DNA of 54,103 nucleotides from Actinacidiphila acidipaludis (GCF_019890725.1 NZ_JAINZZ010000053.1:1-54103), one strand, 5' to 3'. Shown: positions 1 to 8,728, counted from the first letter of the stretch. The notes: a model not told the origin generated them from the letters alone. Numbers and translations: made by a program.

Positions 1-94
1 TGAGGACCAGCTCGAGGAAGCTCAGCGCATCAACGCCGAGCTGCGCCGTGACAAGGCCACGGCCGCCGACCCGCCGCCGGAACAGGGGTCCTGA
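1..94 (+). CDS. 3' end of an unidentified protein, cut by the window edge
   Basis: Only about 30 C-terminal codons are present, in the frame that starts at base 2, ending at TGA 92-94. The visible peptide is charged and helix-like (Glu, Gln and Arg rich), followed by a short Pro/Ala tail. No domain can be recognised. It is probably real because the frame is open to the edge with strong G/C third positions and ends 41 bases before the next gene on the same strand, but its function cannot be stated. Confidence 0.4.
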   Translation, partial: EDQLEEAQRINAELRRDKATAADPPPEQGS

Positions 95-135
95 TCGAGT
101 CAGTTGCTGCTGCTATGCACTGATTCTCATAATAT

Positions 136-924
136 GTGCGCATGATCGCCGAAGACGACCAGCCGCCGACACGCGTCCGAGCCACCCAGCTCGGTCCGAG
201 CGCCACATCCGACGCCTCCCTTTCCACCGCCGGCACGTCCGGCCGGCAGCCGGGCCCGGCAGCCCATCCTCATGCCGTGGCACAGCGGACGGCAGCCGCC
301 GTGAAGCCGAAGATGCGCGGGTGGCTGCACGCCGGCATGTTCCCCCTGGCGCTGCTCGGCGGCATCGTCCTGCTCACCCTCTCGCGCTCGGCAAGCGTTG
401 CCGTGGCGTGCTCGGTCTATGCGGTGTCCGCGCTGCTGCTGTTCGGTACCAGCGCGATGTACCACCGCGGGGACTGGGGCCCGCGGGGCGAGGCGGTCCT
501 GCGCCGGCTGGACCACGCGAACATCTTCTTGATCACCGCAGGGACCTACACGCCGTTGGCGGTGCTGCTGCTGCCCGGCCGCCAGCAGATGGTGCTGCTG
601 TCCCTGGTGTGGTCCGGAGCCGCGGCCGGTATCGCGTTCCGCGTCTGGTGGATCAGGGCGCCGCGCTGGCTCTACACCCTGTGTTACATCGCCCTGGGCT
701 GGGCGGCGGTCTTCTACCTCCCCGACTTCGCCCGCACCGGCGGCATCACCTCCGTCGTCCTCATCCTCGCCGGCGGTCTGCTCTACACCGCCGGCGCGGT
801 CGTCTACGGGCTCAAACGCCCCAACCCCTCAGCCCGCTGGTTCGGGTTCCACGAGGTCTTCCACGCCCTCACCATCGCCGCTTTCACCGCGCACTACACC
901 GCCATCCTCATGGCAACCGGATAA
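136..924 (+). CDS. TrhA / hemolysin III (PAQR-like) membrane protein
   Basis: Predicted seven-helix membrane protein of the TrhA/hemolysin III/YqfA family, which is distantly related to PAQR receptors. Family hallmarks are visible: SAMYHR at residues 106-111, an LDHANIF segment at 125-131, and the C-terminal HEVFH (239-243) with a further His at 253. These His/Asp residues form the putative metal site of the superfamily. About 60 N-terminal residues ahead of the first helix are hydrophilic and poorly conserved, so the start (GTG 136 or ATG 142) is uncertain. The family is linked to membrane homeostasis rather than proven haemolysis. It appears to be a single gene. Confidence 0.88.
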   Translation: MRMIAEDDQPPTRVRATQLGPSATSDASLSTAGTSGRQPGPAAHPHAVAQRTAAAVKPKMRGWLHAGMFPLALLGGIVLLTLSRSASVAVACSVYAVSALLLFGTSAMYHRGDWGPRGEAVLRRLDHANIFLITAGTYTPLAVLLLPGRQQMVLLSLVWSGAAAGIAFRVWWIRAPRWLYTLCYIALGWAAVFYLPDFARTGGITSVVLILAGGLLYTAGAVVYGLKRPNPSARWFGFHEVFHALTIAAFTAHYTAILMATG

Positions 925-1064
925 CGTGCCGCGCAGGCGGTGCAGCACTCGTGTTCGATGTGTCCGTGCCGTGACGCGGCTCGCCCCGCCGGCTGCACAG
1001 ACGCGTGTCGTCCTCGGCGGCTTCGGGGGTAGATGCCCTCAAGATCGTGGCATCAGAAGTCTAG

Positions 1065-1523
1065 ATGTGTGGGGCGACCCAGGTGACTGACCATCCCTTC
1101 GCCGCTGTTCCGCCACCCGCCGGACCGGGCGTGGTGCGACACTGGCGCGCAAATTACGACAATGTCCCCGACAGCGTGGGGGCGGCCCGTGACCTGGCGC
1201 GTGCCTTCCTGACCGAAGCGGTCGACGAGGTGGCACCCGTCTCCGAACGCACGATGCAGGACGTACTGCTGGTCGTCAGCGAACTGGTCACCAATGCCGC
1301 GCGCCACGACGGGGGCCCCCGGATGCTCGACCTGGCCCGCACCACGGAGGCCGTGGAGGTCACCGTCTGGGACACCAGCTCACAACTGCCCACACGGTTC
1401 CCTCCCGACCCGGCCCGGGTCGGCGGCCACGGCATCGAGATCGTGACGCACCTGTGCTCTGCGTTCGAAGCGGCAACGGTTCCGGGAGGCAAACGCGTCC
1501 ATGCCCGCGTCGCGCTGGCGTGA
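1065..1523 (+). CDS. RsbW-like ATP-binding protein (anti-sigma factor type HATPase)
   Basis: Small GHKL-type ATPase of the RsbW/SpoIIAB class, very abundant in Streptomyces, where such proteins bind sigma factors or anti-anti-sigma partners. The N box SELVTNAARH lies at residues 72-81, the G1-like VWDTS at 101-105 and the G2 box GGHGIEIV at 120-127. Length (152 aa) is normal for the family. The start could also be the GTG six codons in (1083). Its 3' end faces the 3' end of the damaged gene at 1531-2001, with only 7 bases between stops. A short hairpin at 1547-1563 (GCCTGTC/GACAGGC arms) may act as its terminator. The sigma-factor partner cannot be inferred from context. Confidence 0.88.
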   Translation: MCGATQVTDHPFAAVPPPAGPGVVRHWRANYDNVPDSVGAARDLARAFLTEAVDEVAPVSERTMQDVLLVVSELVTNAARHDGGPRMLDLARTTEAVEVTVWDTSSQLPTRFPPDPARVGGHGIEIVTHLCSAFEAATVPGGKRVHARVALA

Positions 1524-1530
1524 CTGGACG

Positions 1531-2001
1531 TCAGCAGCCCACAGCAGCCTGTCGGCGACAGGCAGTCGGCTCCACATCGCCGGGTGGCGTTTCGAACCCG
1601 AAGGCGGCCAGGGCCTCCTCGGCGGCCTGCTGGTCCTGCTCGTAGTCGCCGCCGGAGATCCCCAGCCCCCCGATGTACCGGCCGTTCTCGATGATCGGGT
1701 AGCCGCCGACAGCCATCACACGAGGGTGGCCGCCCAGCGGCGCGATGTGCGGGTTGACGTGACGGCCCTGGTGCACAGCTTCGAGGCTCAGCACGAACCA
1801 GCCGGCAAACGCATCACCGTCCGCATCGCGCTGACAGATGAACCGGGCCTCTTTCAGCGAGCCCGCCATCTCTCCAGAGGACGTCAAAAGCCCTTCGCGG
1901 CCACCACGGTCGTCCGTGGCGCTTGCCAGCACCATCGACGGACGAGCACGGCCGGGCAGCGGGGAATGCGCCCGGCCGCGCTCCCTCGGTAGACCCGGCA
2001 C
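1531..2001 (-). pseudogene. GlcG/HbpS-like haem-binding family gene, chimeric or damaged
   Basis: The downstream half (about 1560-1740) encodes the GlcG/HbpS (DUF336) C-terminal signature: GGYPIIENGRYIGGLG, then ISGGDYEQDQQAAEEA and a terminal AAFGFE-type helix. The upstream half does not match cleanly: only a short SSGEMAGSLKEA stretch could belong to the family. Between the two, bases 1771-1839 read on the other strand as the end of an RsbW-like ATPase. The open frame therefore looks like a recombined or decayed gene that stayed open by chance. The C-terminal tail also runs into a hairpin. Family members bind haem or act in small-molecule turnover. Function here is probably lost. Confidence 0.55.
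1771..1839 (+). pseudogene. Fragment of a second RsbW-like ATPase C-terminus
   Basis: The plus strand encodes VHSFEAQHEPAGKRITVRIA. It aligns with the last residues of the intact ATPase upstream (LCSAFEAATVPGGKRVHARV, near 1450-1515), with the same SFEA, GKR and R-A spacing. No other part of the domain is present. It is most simply a piece of a paralogue inserted or recombined into the GlcG-like gene. Confidence 0.45.
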
Positions 2002-2028
2002 GGGGGGAGCCGGGATCCACGGGGCCGG

Positions 2029-2949
2029 TCAGGCGCCGGCGGCGGGAGCCTCGGTGGCGGGGTCCAGGCGGTGGTCGCCGACCGCGTCGTAGGTGGCCCT
2101 GAGGGCCTTGCGGGCACTGTCCAGGTGGCGTTGTGCGACGCCGACGAACAGGCAGTCGATGACGGTCAGTTGGGCGATGCGGCTGGCGGTCGCGCCGGAG
2201 CGGAACGTGGTCTCGGGCGCCACCGTGGTCAGCAGCAGGTCGCTGACCTCGCGGATGGGCGCCCGGGGGAAGCTGGTCAGGCCGACCGTCGTCGCGCCGT
2301 GACGGCGCGCCACCCGCAGGGCCTCGACGGTGTCGGCGGTGGCCCCGCTGTGGGACAGCCCGATCGCCACGTCGCCGGCGCCGAGCACCGCGGCCGATGT
2401 CAGCATGATGTGCGTGTCGCTCCACGCGAAGCTGACCCGCCCGATGCGATGGAGCTTCTGCTGGAGGTCGGCGGCCACCAGCGCGTTCGCGCCGACCCCG
2501 TAGATGTCGACGCGGCCCGCGGCGGCAACGGCGGCCACCACGTCGCCCAGGACCTCGACGTCCAGTTGGCGTGCCGTCTGCTCGACGGCGCGGGCGTCGG
2601 CGAAGGCCACCTTGCCCACGACGTCGGCGAGTTCGTCGGTGGGGGTGATGTCGGCGCCGAGCCGCGGGTCGTCACGGATCTCGGCCCGCGCGGCGTCGGC
2701 GGCGAGTGCGATCCGCAGCTCCGGGTAGCCGCGCAGCCCGACCGCCTTGCAGAAGCGGACGACGGTGGTCTCGCTGGTGGCCGCCGCGCCGGCCAGTGCG
2801 GTGATGCTGCTGCGGGCGGCGGCGACGGGGTCGGCCAGCACGGCGGCGGCCACGCGCCGCTCCGCCGGTGCGAGACCCGGCATCAGCGACCGGATGCGAA
2901 CGAGGGGGCTCGCCTCGCGGGGCTGGGAACCGGCGGCTGCCACAGGCAC
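2029..2949 (-). CDS. MurR/RpiR family transcriptional regulator
   Basis: An N-terminal RpiR-type helix-turn-helix (segments SPLVRIRSLMPGLAPAERRV and SETTVVRFCKAVGLRGYPEL) is followed by a SIS sugar-phosphate-binding domain covering roughly residues 120-270. Members sense phosphosugars such as MurNAc-6-P. The frame is open back to 3069, inside the next gene, but the GTG at 2949 (or 2943) puts the start at the usual position just before the HTH and gives 306 aa. It lies immediately downstream of, and in the same direction as, a secreted serine hydrolase of the type often found in muropeptide-recovery loci. A role in controlling cell-wall sugar recycling is inferred from this. Confidence 0.87.
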   Translation of the reverse strand: MPVAAAGSQPREASPLVRIRSLMPGLAPAERRVAAAVLADPVAAARSSITALAGAAATSETTVVRFCKAVGLRGYPELRIALAADAARAEIRDDPRLGADITPTDELADVVGKVAFADARAVEQTARQLDVEVLGDVVAAVAAAGRVDIYGVGANALVAADLQQKLHRIGRVSFAWSDTHIMLTSAAVLGAGDVAIGLSHSGATADTVEALRVARRHGATTVGLTSFPRAPIREVSDLLLTTVAPETTFRSGATASRIAQLTVIDCLFVGVAQRHLDSARKALRATYDAVGDHRLDPATEAPAAGA

Positions 2950-3022
2950 AACGTACCCACCGTGATCGCGCAGGTCAACGCGGTCGAAAGTGTGCCCGGG
3001 CGCCGCCGGTGGCCGACGGGCC

Positions 3023-4789
3023 TCAGCGCGAGGCGGCGGGCGCCGGATGCTGCACCTGGTGCCAGGCACCGCCCGGCGTCAGGGTGCACGAACCCGGCAC
3101 GGTCGTGCCGCCGGCCGTCACCGACAGGTGCGCCAGGTCGACGCCGCGGCCCTCGTAGACCGGGTCGGTGCTGTAGCGCCAGCGGAGCTGGAAGGGCCCG
3201 GCCTGCTGCGGAACCCGGGTGTGAACCTGCCACCAGGCGCGCACCGCCTGCCCGGACAGGGAGGTCGGGGTGCCGGAGGGCGCGCCCCTGCCGGTCACGG
3301 TGAGCGGCAGCGCGTGCCAGGTGGTCCCGCCGTCCGTGGAGTCCTCGACGGACAGCAGGTCGGTGGACTCGGTGTTGACGAAGGCGGAGAAGTCCACGTC
3401 GGCGGGGGCGGCAGCGGTGAGCGGGCCGGTGGTCAGGGTGCTGGTGGTGCCACCGCCCTGACCGGAATACCACAGAGGTCCGCCACCGGGGGCGGCCACC
3501 GGCATCGCCTGCGCCATGGCCTCGCCGATCGCCCGGCGCGGCGGGTTCGTGGAGGGCGTGTTGCGACCGGGGTGCACCCGGTTGCTGAGCAGGATCACGA
3601 AGGACCGCGACTGCGGGTCGATGACCAGCGAGGTACCGGTGAAGCCGGTGTGGCCCAGGGTCCGCGGGCCGGACAGGCCGCCCATGTACCAGATCTGGTC
3701 CAGCTCGAAGCCCAGGCCGTGGGAGTCGGAGGGGAAGGCCTGGTTGAAGTTCTGCTCCATCAGCCGGACGCTGTTCTCGCTGAGAATGCGGTGGCCCTTG
3801 TAGATGCCGCCGTTGAGCACGGTCTGGGCCAGCACCGCGAGGTCGTCGGCGGTGGAGAAGACACCCGCGTGGCCGGCCACGCCGCCCAGCGACCAGGCGT
3901 TCTCGTCGTGCACCTGACCCCACACCATGCCGCGGGCCGGGCTGGTCTGGTACTCCGTGGCCGCGATGCGGGGCTTCTCGGCGGCCGGCGGGTTGTACCC
4001 GGTGTCGGTCATGTGCAGCGGAGCCGTGATGCCGTCACGCACCAGGACGTCCAGCGGCTTTCCGGTCACCTTCTGCAGAACCAGCTGCATGCTGAGCATG
4101 TTCAGGTCCGAGTACAGGTACGTGGTGCCAGGCGGGTTGATCGGCTTGGCGTCCAGCACGGCCTTTTCCCGCGACGCGATGTCGGGGTAGCCCTGCCACA
4201 GGGACGGGACCGGATCGGCGTCGAACCCCGAGGTGTGGGTGAGGAGTTCCTTGATGGTGATGGCGCCCTTGCCGTTGGCGGCGAACTCCGGCAGGTAGTG
4301 GGCCACGGGCGTGTCGAGGTCGATCCGGCCGGCTTGCAGCTGCTGCATGGCCACAATCGAGGTGAACAGCTTCGACAGCGACGCCAGGTCGTAGATGGTG
4401 TCGGTACGGGCCGGGATCCACTGGTCCCGGGGGAGTTCGGTGGTGGCGTCCGCGTACTTCACCGCGTAGCCGCCGGCGCTGCGCTCGACCACCACTCCAT
4501 CGTGCGCCATCAGCGTCGTCGCGCCGGGGAAGTATCCGGCGCCGGACGCCGGGTCCTCCCAGCCGGTCATCCGGCGTTCGAAGGCGTCGATCGGCGCCGG
4601 GTCCAGGCCCGCCTCGCCCGGGGTGCCGGGGTGCAGGACGGTCCCCGCGGGGGCGAAGCCGCTGTAGGGGCGGTCGAAGCGCGCGTCGTGCGCGCGGTGC
4701 CCGGCCGGAGCCGCGGCGGCGGCACCCGACAGGGACAGCGTCAGGGAGGTCAGCAGCGCGGCGGCTGCCGTCAGTGCAGGAATCCGCAT
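3023..4789 (-). CDS. Secreted serine hydrolase (class C beta-lactamase/esterase family) with C-terminal beta-sandwich
   Basis: Begins with a Sec signal peptide (residues 1 to about 28, ending in a run of Ala). The catalytic domain shows the SxxK motif SLSK (S137-K140), a YSD at 226-228 in place of YxN, and HTG at 380-382. This is the serine beta-lactamase/penicillin-recognising fold, and many such proteins are esterases or muropeptide hydrolases rather than antibiotic-degrading enzymes. The last 150 or so residues form a separate Gly/Thr-rich beta-sandwich containing DSTDGGTTW, like the adhesion modules of secreted proteases. ATG 4789 is preferred over GTG 4795 because a GAGG site lies at the right distance. 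It precedes the MurR/RpiR gene, supporting a cell-wall or glycan context. Confidence 0.85.
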   Translation of the reverse strand: MRIPALTAAAALLTSLTLSLSGAAAAAPAGHRAHDARFDRPYSGFAPAGTVLHPGTPGEAGLDPAPIDAFERRMTGWEDPASGAGYFPGATTLMAHDGVVVERSAGGYAVKYADATTELPRDQWIPARTDTIYDLASLSKLFTSIVAMQQLQAGRIDLDTPVAHYLPEFAANGKGAITIKELLTHTSGFDADPVPSLWQGYPDIASREKAVLDAKPINPPGTTYLYSDLNMLSMQLVLQKVTGKPLDVLVRDGITAPLHMTDTGYNPPAAEKPRIAATEYQTSPARGMVWGQVHDENAWSLGGVAGHAGVFSTADDLAVLAQTVLNGGIYKGHRILSENSVRLMEQNFNQAFPSDSHGLGFELDQIWYMGGLSGPRTLGHTGFTGTSLVIDPQSRSFVILLSNRVHPGRNTPSTNPPRRAIGEAMAQAMPVAAPGGGPLWYSGQGGGTTSTLTTGPLTAAAPADVDFSAFVNTESTDLLSVEDSTDGGTTWHALPLTVTGRGAPSGTPTSLSGQAVRAWWQVHTRVPQQAGPFQLRWRYSTDPVYEGRGVDLAHLSVTAGGTTVPGSCTLTPGGAWHQVQHPAPAASR

Positions 4790-4963
4790 GAGCACCTCGT
4801 CGGTAGCGGCCAGGTCGAAAATTGTTCACCAAATGCCGGTCGGCATCGGTAAGTTACTGACCGCCTGATGCCTGGTCAACCACCGTGTCCCACAAGGGAG
4901 GAGCAGCTCGGCGCGCCACGGCGTCCTCGCCCGGCAGCGTGCACCGGCGTTGTGCCGGTCCGG

Positions 4964-5389
4964 TCAGCGGCCGGAGGTCACCCACGGGCCGACTCCGCCG
5001 ATCCGTTCGACGGAGTAGCGGGCGATGTAGCCCGGCCCCTTGGGGGCGGGGAATTCGGCGTCCGGCGCCATGTACACCTTCGTCAGCCGGTTGAGCAGGT
5101 CCCACGCGCCGTCACTGGGCTCGACGGCGGCCCGCGCGTGGAGTACCACGTACTCGTTCAGTACGACGGCGGGATTCCGCGGCGCGAGGAACGACAGGAC
5201 CACGCGCGGGTCCCGCTCGATGTTCCGCAGTTTCTTGTGCAGGGCCATGTGGCCGCTGACGATGTCGTCGCCGTCCAGCCCGATCCAGACGACGGTCACC
5301 TGAGGGCTCCCGTCGGCGTTGACGGTGCTCAGATGCGCCAGCGGTCCCGACTCGATCAGGTCCCGCAGTTCTCGCGGCAGACTGCTCAT
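4964..5389 (-). CDS. PPOX-class F420-dependent oxidoreductase
   Basis: A 141-aa split-beta-barrel flavin/deazaflavin enzyme. The segment LAHLSTVNADGSPQVTVVWI followed by a GHMALHKKLRNIERDPRV-type stretch is the typical pattern of actinobacterial F420-dependent PPOX proteins. ATG 5389 follows an AGGACG ribosome-binding site. Likely a cytosolic reductase using F420H2; substrate unknown. It stands alone, in the same direction as the serine hydrolase upstream genes but separated from them by 170 bases. Confidence 0.85.
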   Translation of the reverse strand: MSSLPRELRDLIESGPLAHLSTVNADGSPQVTVVWIGLDGDDIVSGHMALHKKLRNIERDPRVVLSFLAPRNPAVVLNEYVVLHARAAVEPSDGAWDLLNRLTKVYMAPDAEFPAPKGPGYIARYSVERIGGVGPWVTSGR

Positions 5390-5689
5390 GACGTCGTCCT
5401 TTCCCCGAAGACCCCAGGGTAACAACGGTCCGGCGTGCGATCGGTGACGCAACGTTCGCGGAGCTTCCGCGTCGCGGCGGGCGAGCCGGTGATGGCCGCC
5501 TGCGCCGGGGTCCCGATGGGGCGACGGCCGGGGCCTTCCCGGCCCGGCCGGTTCAGCAGGGTGTCCGCCACGACTGGTCGAGCAGGCGGCGCAGCCACCG
5601 CCGCGACGCCGCGTTCGCATCCTGGGAGATGGAGAAGACCGCGTCGGCGAAGGCTCTCATCCGCTCGACGTCGATCCCGTGGTGCAGTC
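5390..5689. other. Intergenic stretch with a possible coding remnant
   Basis: No intact gene is visible. On the minus strand, 5553-5694 reads as an open C-terminal-like peptide (HHGIDVERMRAFADAVF followed by ASRRWLRRLLDQSW) ending at a stop at 5553. It has no start or recognisable family and is probably debris from the same decay event that damaged the thiM-like gene next to it. Confidence 0.3.
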
Positions 5690-6353
5690 TCACTGGGAAC
5701 TCGTGGCGAACCGGTCTTCATCGACGGCTGCGAACGCGGACATCACCGCGCCCCCTGCCACCTGGGCGAGCAGGCCGTCCCCGTTGGTGATCCGTGACCC
5801 GTTCGTGTCGTCGGTCACGAAGACGGCGGGCCCGGACAGGGCGACGACGACGCTGATGCTGCGGGCGAGTGTGCGCGCCGGCTTTTCCGCGGCCGCATGA
5901 TGTCGGGCGGGGTCGTCCGTGTCCTGTGCGCCGGCGTCCGCGCCCGCGATTGCGATGATCCCGGGCGCGGTGCCCCGGACCACCGTCGGCAGCAGCCGCA
6001 CCAGCTCGCGGGCCAGCGCGGTTCGCACCGGCAGGCCCCGGCGGTGAAGCCGTCAAGGACCGACGGTCTACCGGCGGAGCCGGCCGCCCGGGCCGCCTCG
6101 ACCACGGCCGTCCGTTGATTTGCTTGCGGCGTCGCGAGGTTGATCACCACGGCGGAGGCGACGCCGGCGAAGGCGCCTGGCCTCGCCCGGAACGTCGACC
6201 ATGGCCGGGATGCCGCCCAGCGCGTACAGCACGTTCGCGGTGAAGTCGGTGACGACGGTGTCGGTCAAGGCACTGCATGAGGGGGTGCCGCGATCTCACC
6301 CGGCTGAGTGCCTGCGGGACGAACGCGGCCAGTTCGTCGGTAGTCGCCGGCAT
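5690..6353 (-). pseudogene. thiM: Hydroxyethylthiazole kinase (ThiM) pseudogene with three frameshifts
   Basis: Read across three frames, the minus strand gives successive ThiM segments: an MPATTDELAAFVPQAL N-terminus, then TDTVVTDFTANVLYALGG, then VINLATPQANQRTAVVEAAR and GRPSVLD, then RTALARELVRLLPTVVRGTA with a GxxGIIAIAGAD and finally a VFVTDDTNGSRITNG segment. Frame changes fall near 6268, 6165 and 6020. Each can be explained by one inserted or deleted base (for example an extra T in the CTTGACC just after the Met-Gln-Cys codons). Substitutions in conserved positions, such as DGFTAG for the usual DPVTAG and PGI for a PEI/SEI pattern, suggest genuine decay and not just assembly errors. 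An active ThiM would phosphorylate the thiazole moiety in thiamine salvage. Confidence 0.75.
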
Positions 6354-6681
6354 CCGATGTCTCCGGAGCGGGAGGGGCAGCGCCCGGACACCCGCGGCGC
6401 GGGCAGGACGGTCCGCCCGGGACCGGGGGCCGACGCGTCAGTGCGGCCGAAGCGGTGCCTGGACGTCCAGGAACACCAGGAACGCTAACCGGCTCGTCAC
6501 CTTTCGTGCGGAAGGCAGGGCCAGCAGACCGCCAAGTGGCCCGCCGCTTCGGGCGGGAAGTGGTCCACGCGGGCGGGCTGGTTGGGCCGTACGGTCGAAT
6601 CACGTCGGGACAGGCACCTTGCCTGCCCGTAGCGGGCATCGGTGTGCCCGATCGCCGCCGCACAGTTTTCGAAGGAAGCCC
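6354..6681. other. Non-coding stretch upstream of the zinc-type reductase
   Basis: No supportable gene is visible on either strand. Open frames here are GC-driven. It must hold the promoters of the rightward oxidoreductase and, before decay, of the leftward thiM gene. No convincing operator or terminator was seen. Confidence 0.4.
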
Positions 6682-7623
6682 ATGCAAGCCATCACCGTCC
6701 AGGACCGGGAGGCCGGTATCGCCGGCCTCGCCCTGTCGGAGCTCCCCTATCCCCACGCCGCCGAGAACGACGTCATCGTGCGTGTGCACGCCGCCGGTTT
6801 CACCCGCGGGGAACTGGGGTGGCCCGCGACGTGGACGGACCGGACCGGCCGGGACCGGACACCAAGTGTGCCCGGGCACGAACTGTCCGGCGTCGTCGTC
6901 GAGTTGGGCTACGGCACCACCGGTCTGACCGTCGGCCAGCGGGTCTTCGGCCTCACCGATTGGGCGCGCGACGGATCGCTGGCCGAGTACACCGCGGTGG
7001 AGGCCCGCAACCTCGCTCCGCTTCCCGCGGACGTCAGCCACACTCAGGCCGCCGCCCTGCCGATCTCCGGACTGACCGCCTGGCAGGGCTTGTTCGACCA
7101 CGGACGCCTCACGGCGGGCCAGACGGTGCTGGTCCACGGGGCCGCCGGCGGCGTCGGGTCGATCGCGGTGCAACTGGCCCGCGAGACGGGGGCACGGGTC
7201 GTCGCCACCGGCCGGGCAGCCGACCGGGAGACCGCTCTCGAGCTGGGCGCCGCGGCGTTCGTGGATCTCGACGCGGACCGGCTGGAGGACACCGGCCAGG
7301 TCGACGTCGTGTTCGACGTGATCGGCGGGGACGTCCTGGAACGTTCGGCCGCCCTGGTTCGGGGCGGCGGCACCCTCGTCACGATCACCGCGCCGCCCAC
7401 GGCCAGGCCTGAGGACGGGCGGGCCGTCTTCTTCGTCGTCGAACCCGACCGGGCCCGCCTGGCCGACCTCGCACGGCGGCTGCGGGACGGACGGCTGAAG
7501 GCCCTCGTCGGCGAGGTGCGCCCGCTCGCCGAAACCCCGGCTGCGTTCGCACCCGGCCGCCACAGCCGCGGGAAGACGATCATCCGTGTCGCGCAAGCCG
7601 AGACCGGCCAAGCAGCCAGGTGA
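6682..7623 (+). CDS. NADP-dependent oxidoreductase (quinone oxidoreductase / zinc-less MDR family)
   Basis: A 313-aa medium-chain dehydrogenase/reductase. The GroES-like half carries VPGHELSGVVVELG and the AAALPISGLTAWQGLFDHG segment of quinone-oxidoreductase-like enzymes. The Rossmann half has VLVHGAAGGVGSIAVQLARE and then a GAAAFVDL region. The catalytic and structural zinc cysteines of classical alcohol dehydrogenases are missing, which fits a reductase of enones or quinones. ATG 6682 follows a GAAGGAAG site at 6671. Several start codons lie further upstream in the same frame but would add a non-conserved leader. It appears to stand alone. Confidence 0.9.
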   Translation: MQAITVQDREAGIAGLALSELPYPHAAENDVIVRVHAAGFTRGELGWPATWTDRTGRDRTPSVPGHELSGVVVELGYGTTGLTVGQRVFGLTDWARDGSLAEYTAVEARNLAPLPADVSHTQAAALPISGLTAWQGLFDHGRLTAGQTVLVHGAAGGVGSIAVQLARETGARVVATGRAADRETALELGAAAFVDLDADRLEDTGQVDVVFDVIGGDVLERSAALVRGGGTLVTITAPPTARPEDGRAVFFVVEPDRARLADLARRLRDGRLKALVGEVRPLAETPAAFAPGRHSRGKTIIRVAQAETGQAAR

Positions 7624-8031
7624 TGAAGCACATGCCGGCCGTCGCCCTTCCCACGCCCGCCGGCGCGCAAGCGACCGCCGCGCTGGAGGTGAGCCGGCCT
7701 ATCTGCCCGGCGCTGCTCAACACTCGCTGCGCGCGTTCTGGTGGTCGACTGCCGGGGAGGAGGCCGCCCGTTCAGGCATACCTGTGCAGCGGTGAGCAGA
7801 GCGGCGTTGCGGGGGCCGCAGCTGCCGGAGTGGCGGGGGCCGCCCGGGCCGCTGGTGATCCTCGCGTCGCACGGCGTCTGCCCGTCTGGGACCCAGGGCC
7901 GCAGCCCATGAAGGATTTACCAGGAACCGGACGTTTTCGGCTCGCCGGATCGGTGAGGCGCGTTGGTGCCGTGCGCCGGCGGTCGCCGCCGTGGGGCGCA
8001 CACGCGTGAAGGGGAGCCCGAAACAGAACAA
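7624..8031. other. Intergenic stretch without recognisable genes
   Basis: About 400 bases between the oxidoreductase and the first immunity-like gene. Frames are open on both strands but have no family features, ribosome-binding sites or conserved motifs. The stretch marks the entry into an accessory patch with IS fragments. Confidence 0.4.
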
Positions 8032-8063
8032 CTAGTGCTGTGACCGGGAACGTTCGCCGGGTT
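8032..8063. repeat. Copy 1 of a CTAGTGCYGTGRCCGG repeat upstream of an immunity-like gene
   Basis: The sequence begins CTAGTGCTGTGACCGGGAAC. A related copy lies at 9347-9379 (CTAGTGCCGTGGCCGGAAAG). Both sit about 80-105 bases upstream of a small gene whose 3' end faces an IS630-type transposase 3' end. This suggests an element terminus or a small mobile repeat. The assignment is inference. Confidence 0.45.
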
Positions 8064-8145
8064 GGTGGTTCGATGCTCGGTCGGCACGATTCGAGGTTGC
8101 GAGAACTCAGCGGTGTCGGGCCAGGTGGCGGGATAGGCTCCCGGC

Positions 8146-8703
8146 ATGGCTGGCCCGACCCTGGTGATCGAATTGGCGGAGCCCATCTCCTCGGCTGTGC
8201 TGACTGAGTTCAGGGCGTTGATGCGCGGGCTCTCCACCCGCTTCGAGCAGCAGGGCCACGGATCCTTCGACGTCAACGTGCCTGTCGAGCGGCTTGGCAT
8301 GGAAGCGCCGACGGCCCTCGACGCGCAGGATGTCGACAGTCAGCGGCCCTTTCTGGTCTACCTGATGGGTCCGGGGGTCGGCGACGAGAGCATCTTCGAG
8401 GCCGAACACGCGGATGAGTCTGAAGTGGAAGCGGTCCTTGGCTTTAAGCCGACCCATGCCGTGAATGTCAGCGCCGACTGCAACCGTGGGATCGACCACG
8501 CGGCCACTGCCCTGCTCACCGCGGCGGTCATCGATGTCCTCGGGGGCGTGGCCAAGGCCGAACTGTTGGAAGGACAGGAGGCGGTGGTCGCCGGACTTCC
8601 AGGGGTGCTGGGCCTCACCGACGAGGAGTATCCGATGGCGCTCGGCACCGCAGAATTCCTGCGGGCCTGGGTCGACCAGCCCGGTTTCCGGCTGGTCAAG
8701 TAG
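8146..8703 (+). CDS. Small acidic hypothetical protein (immunity-like context)
   Basis: A 185-aa cytosolic protein without signal peptide or membrane segment, rich in Glu, Leu and Ala, starting at ATG 8146. Landmarks are the N-terminal PTLVIELAEPISSAVLTEF, a central FKPTHAVNVSADCNRGIDH and a C-terminal EYPMALGTAEFLRAWVDQPG. It resembles an uncharacterised Streptomyces family (possibly DUF6368, not certain). Its size, position next to an Imm51 gene, and downstream IS630 3' end suggest an orphan immunity or small accessory protein. No enzymatic motif is visible. Confidence 0.6.
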   Translation: MAGPTLVIELAEPISSAVLTEFRALMRGLSTRFEQQGHGSFDVNVPVERLGMEAPTALDAQDVDSQRPFLVYLMGPGVGDESIFEAEHADESEVEAVLGFKPTHAVNVSADCNRGIDHAATALLTAAVIDVLGGVAKAELLEGQEAVVAGLPGVLGLTDEEYPMALGTAEFLRAWVDQPGFRLVK

Positions 8704-8728
8704 ACCAGCACCTGGGCATGCATCCTTC

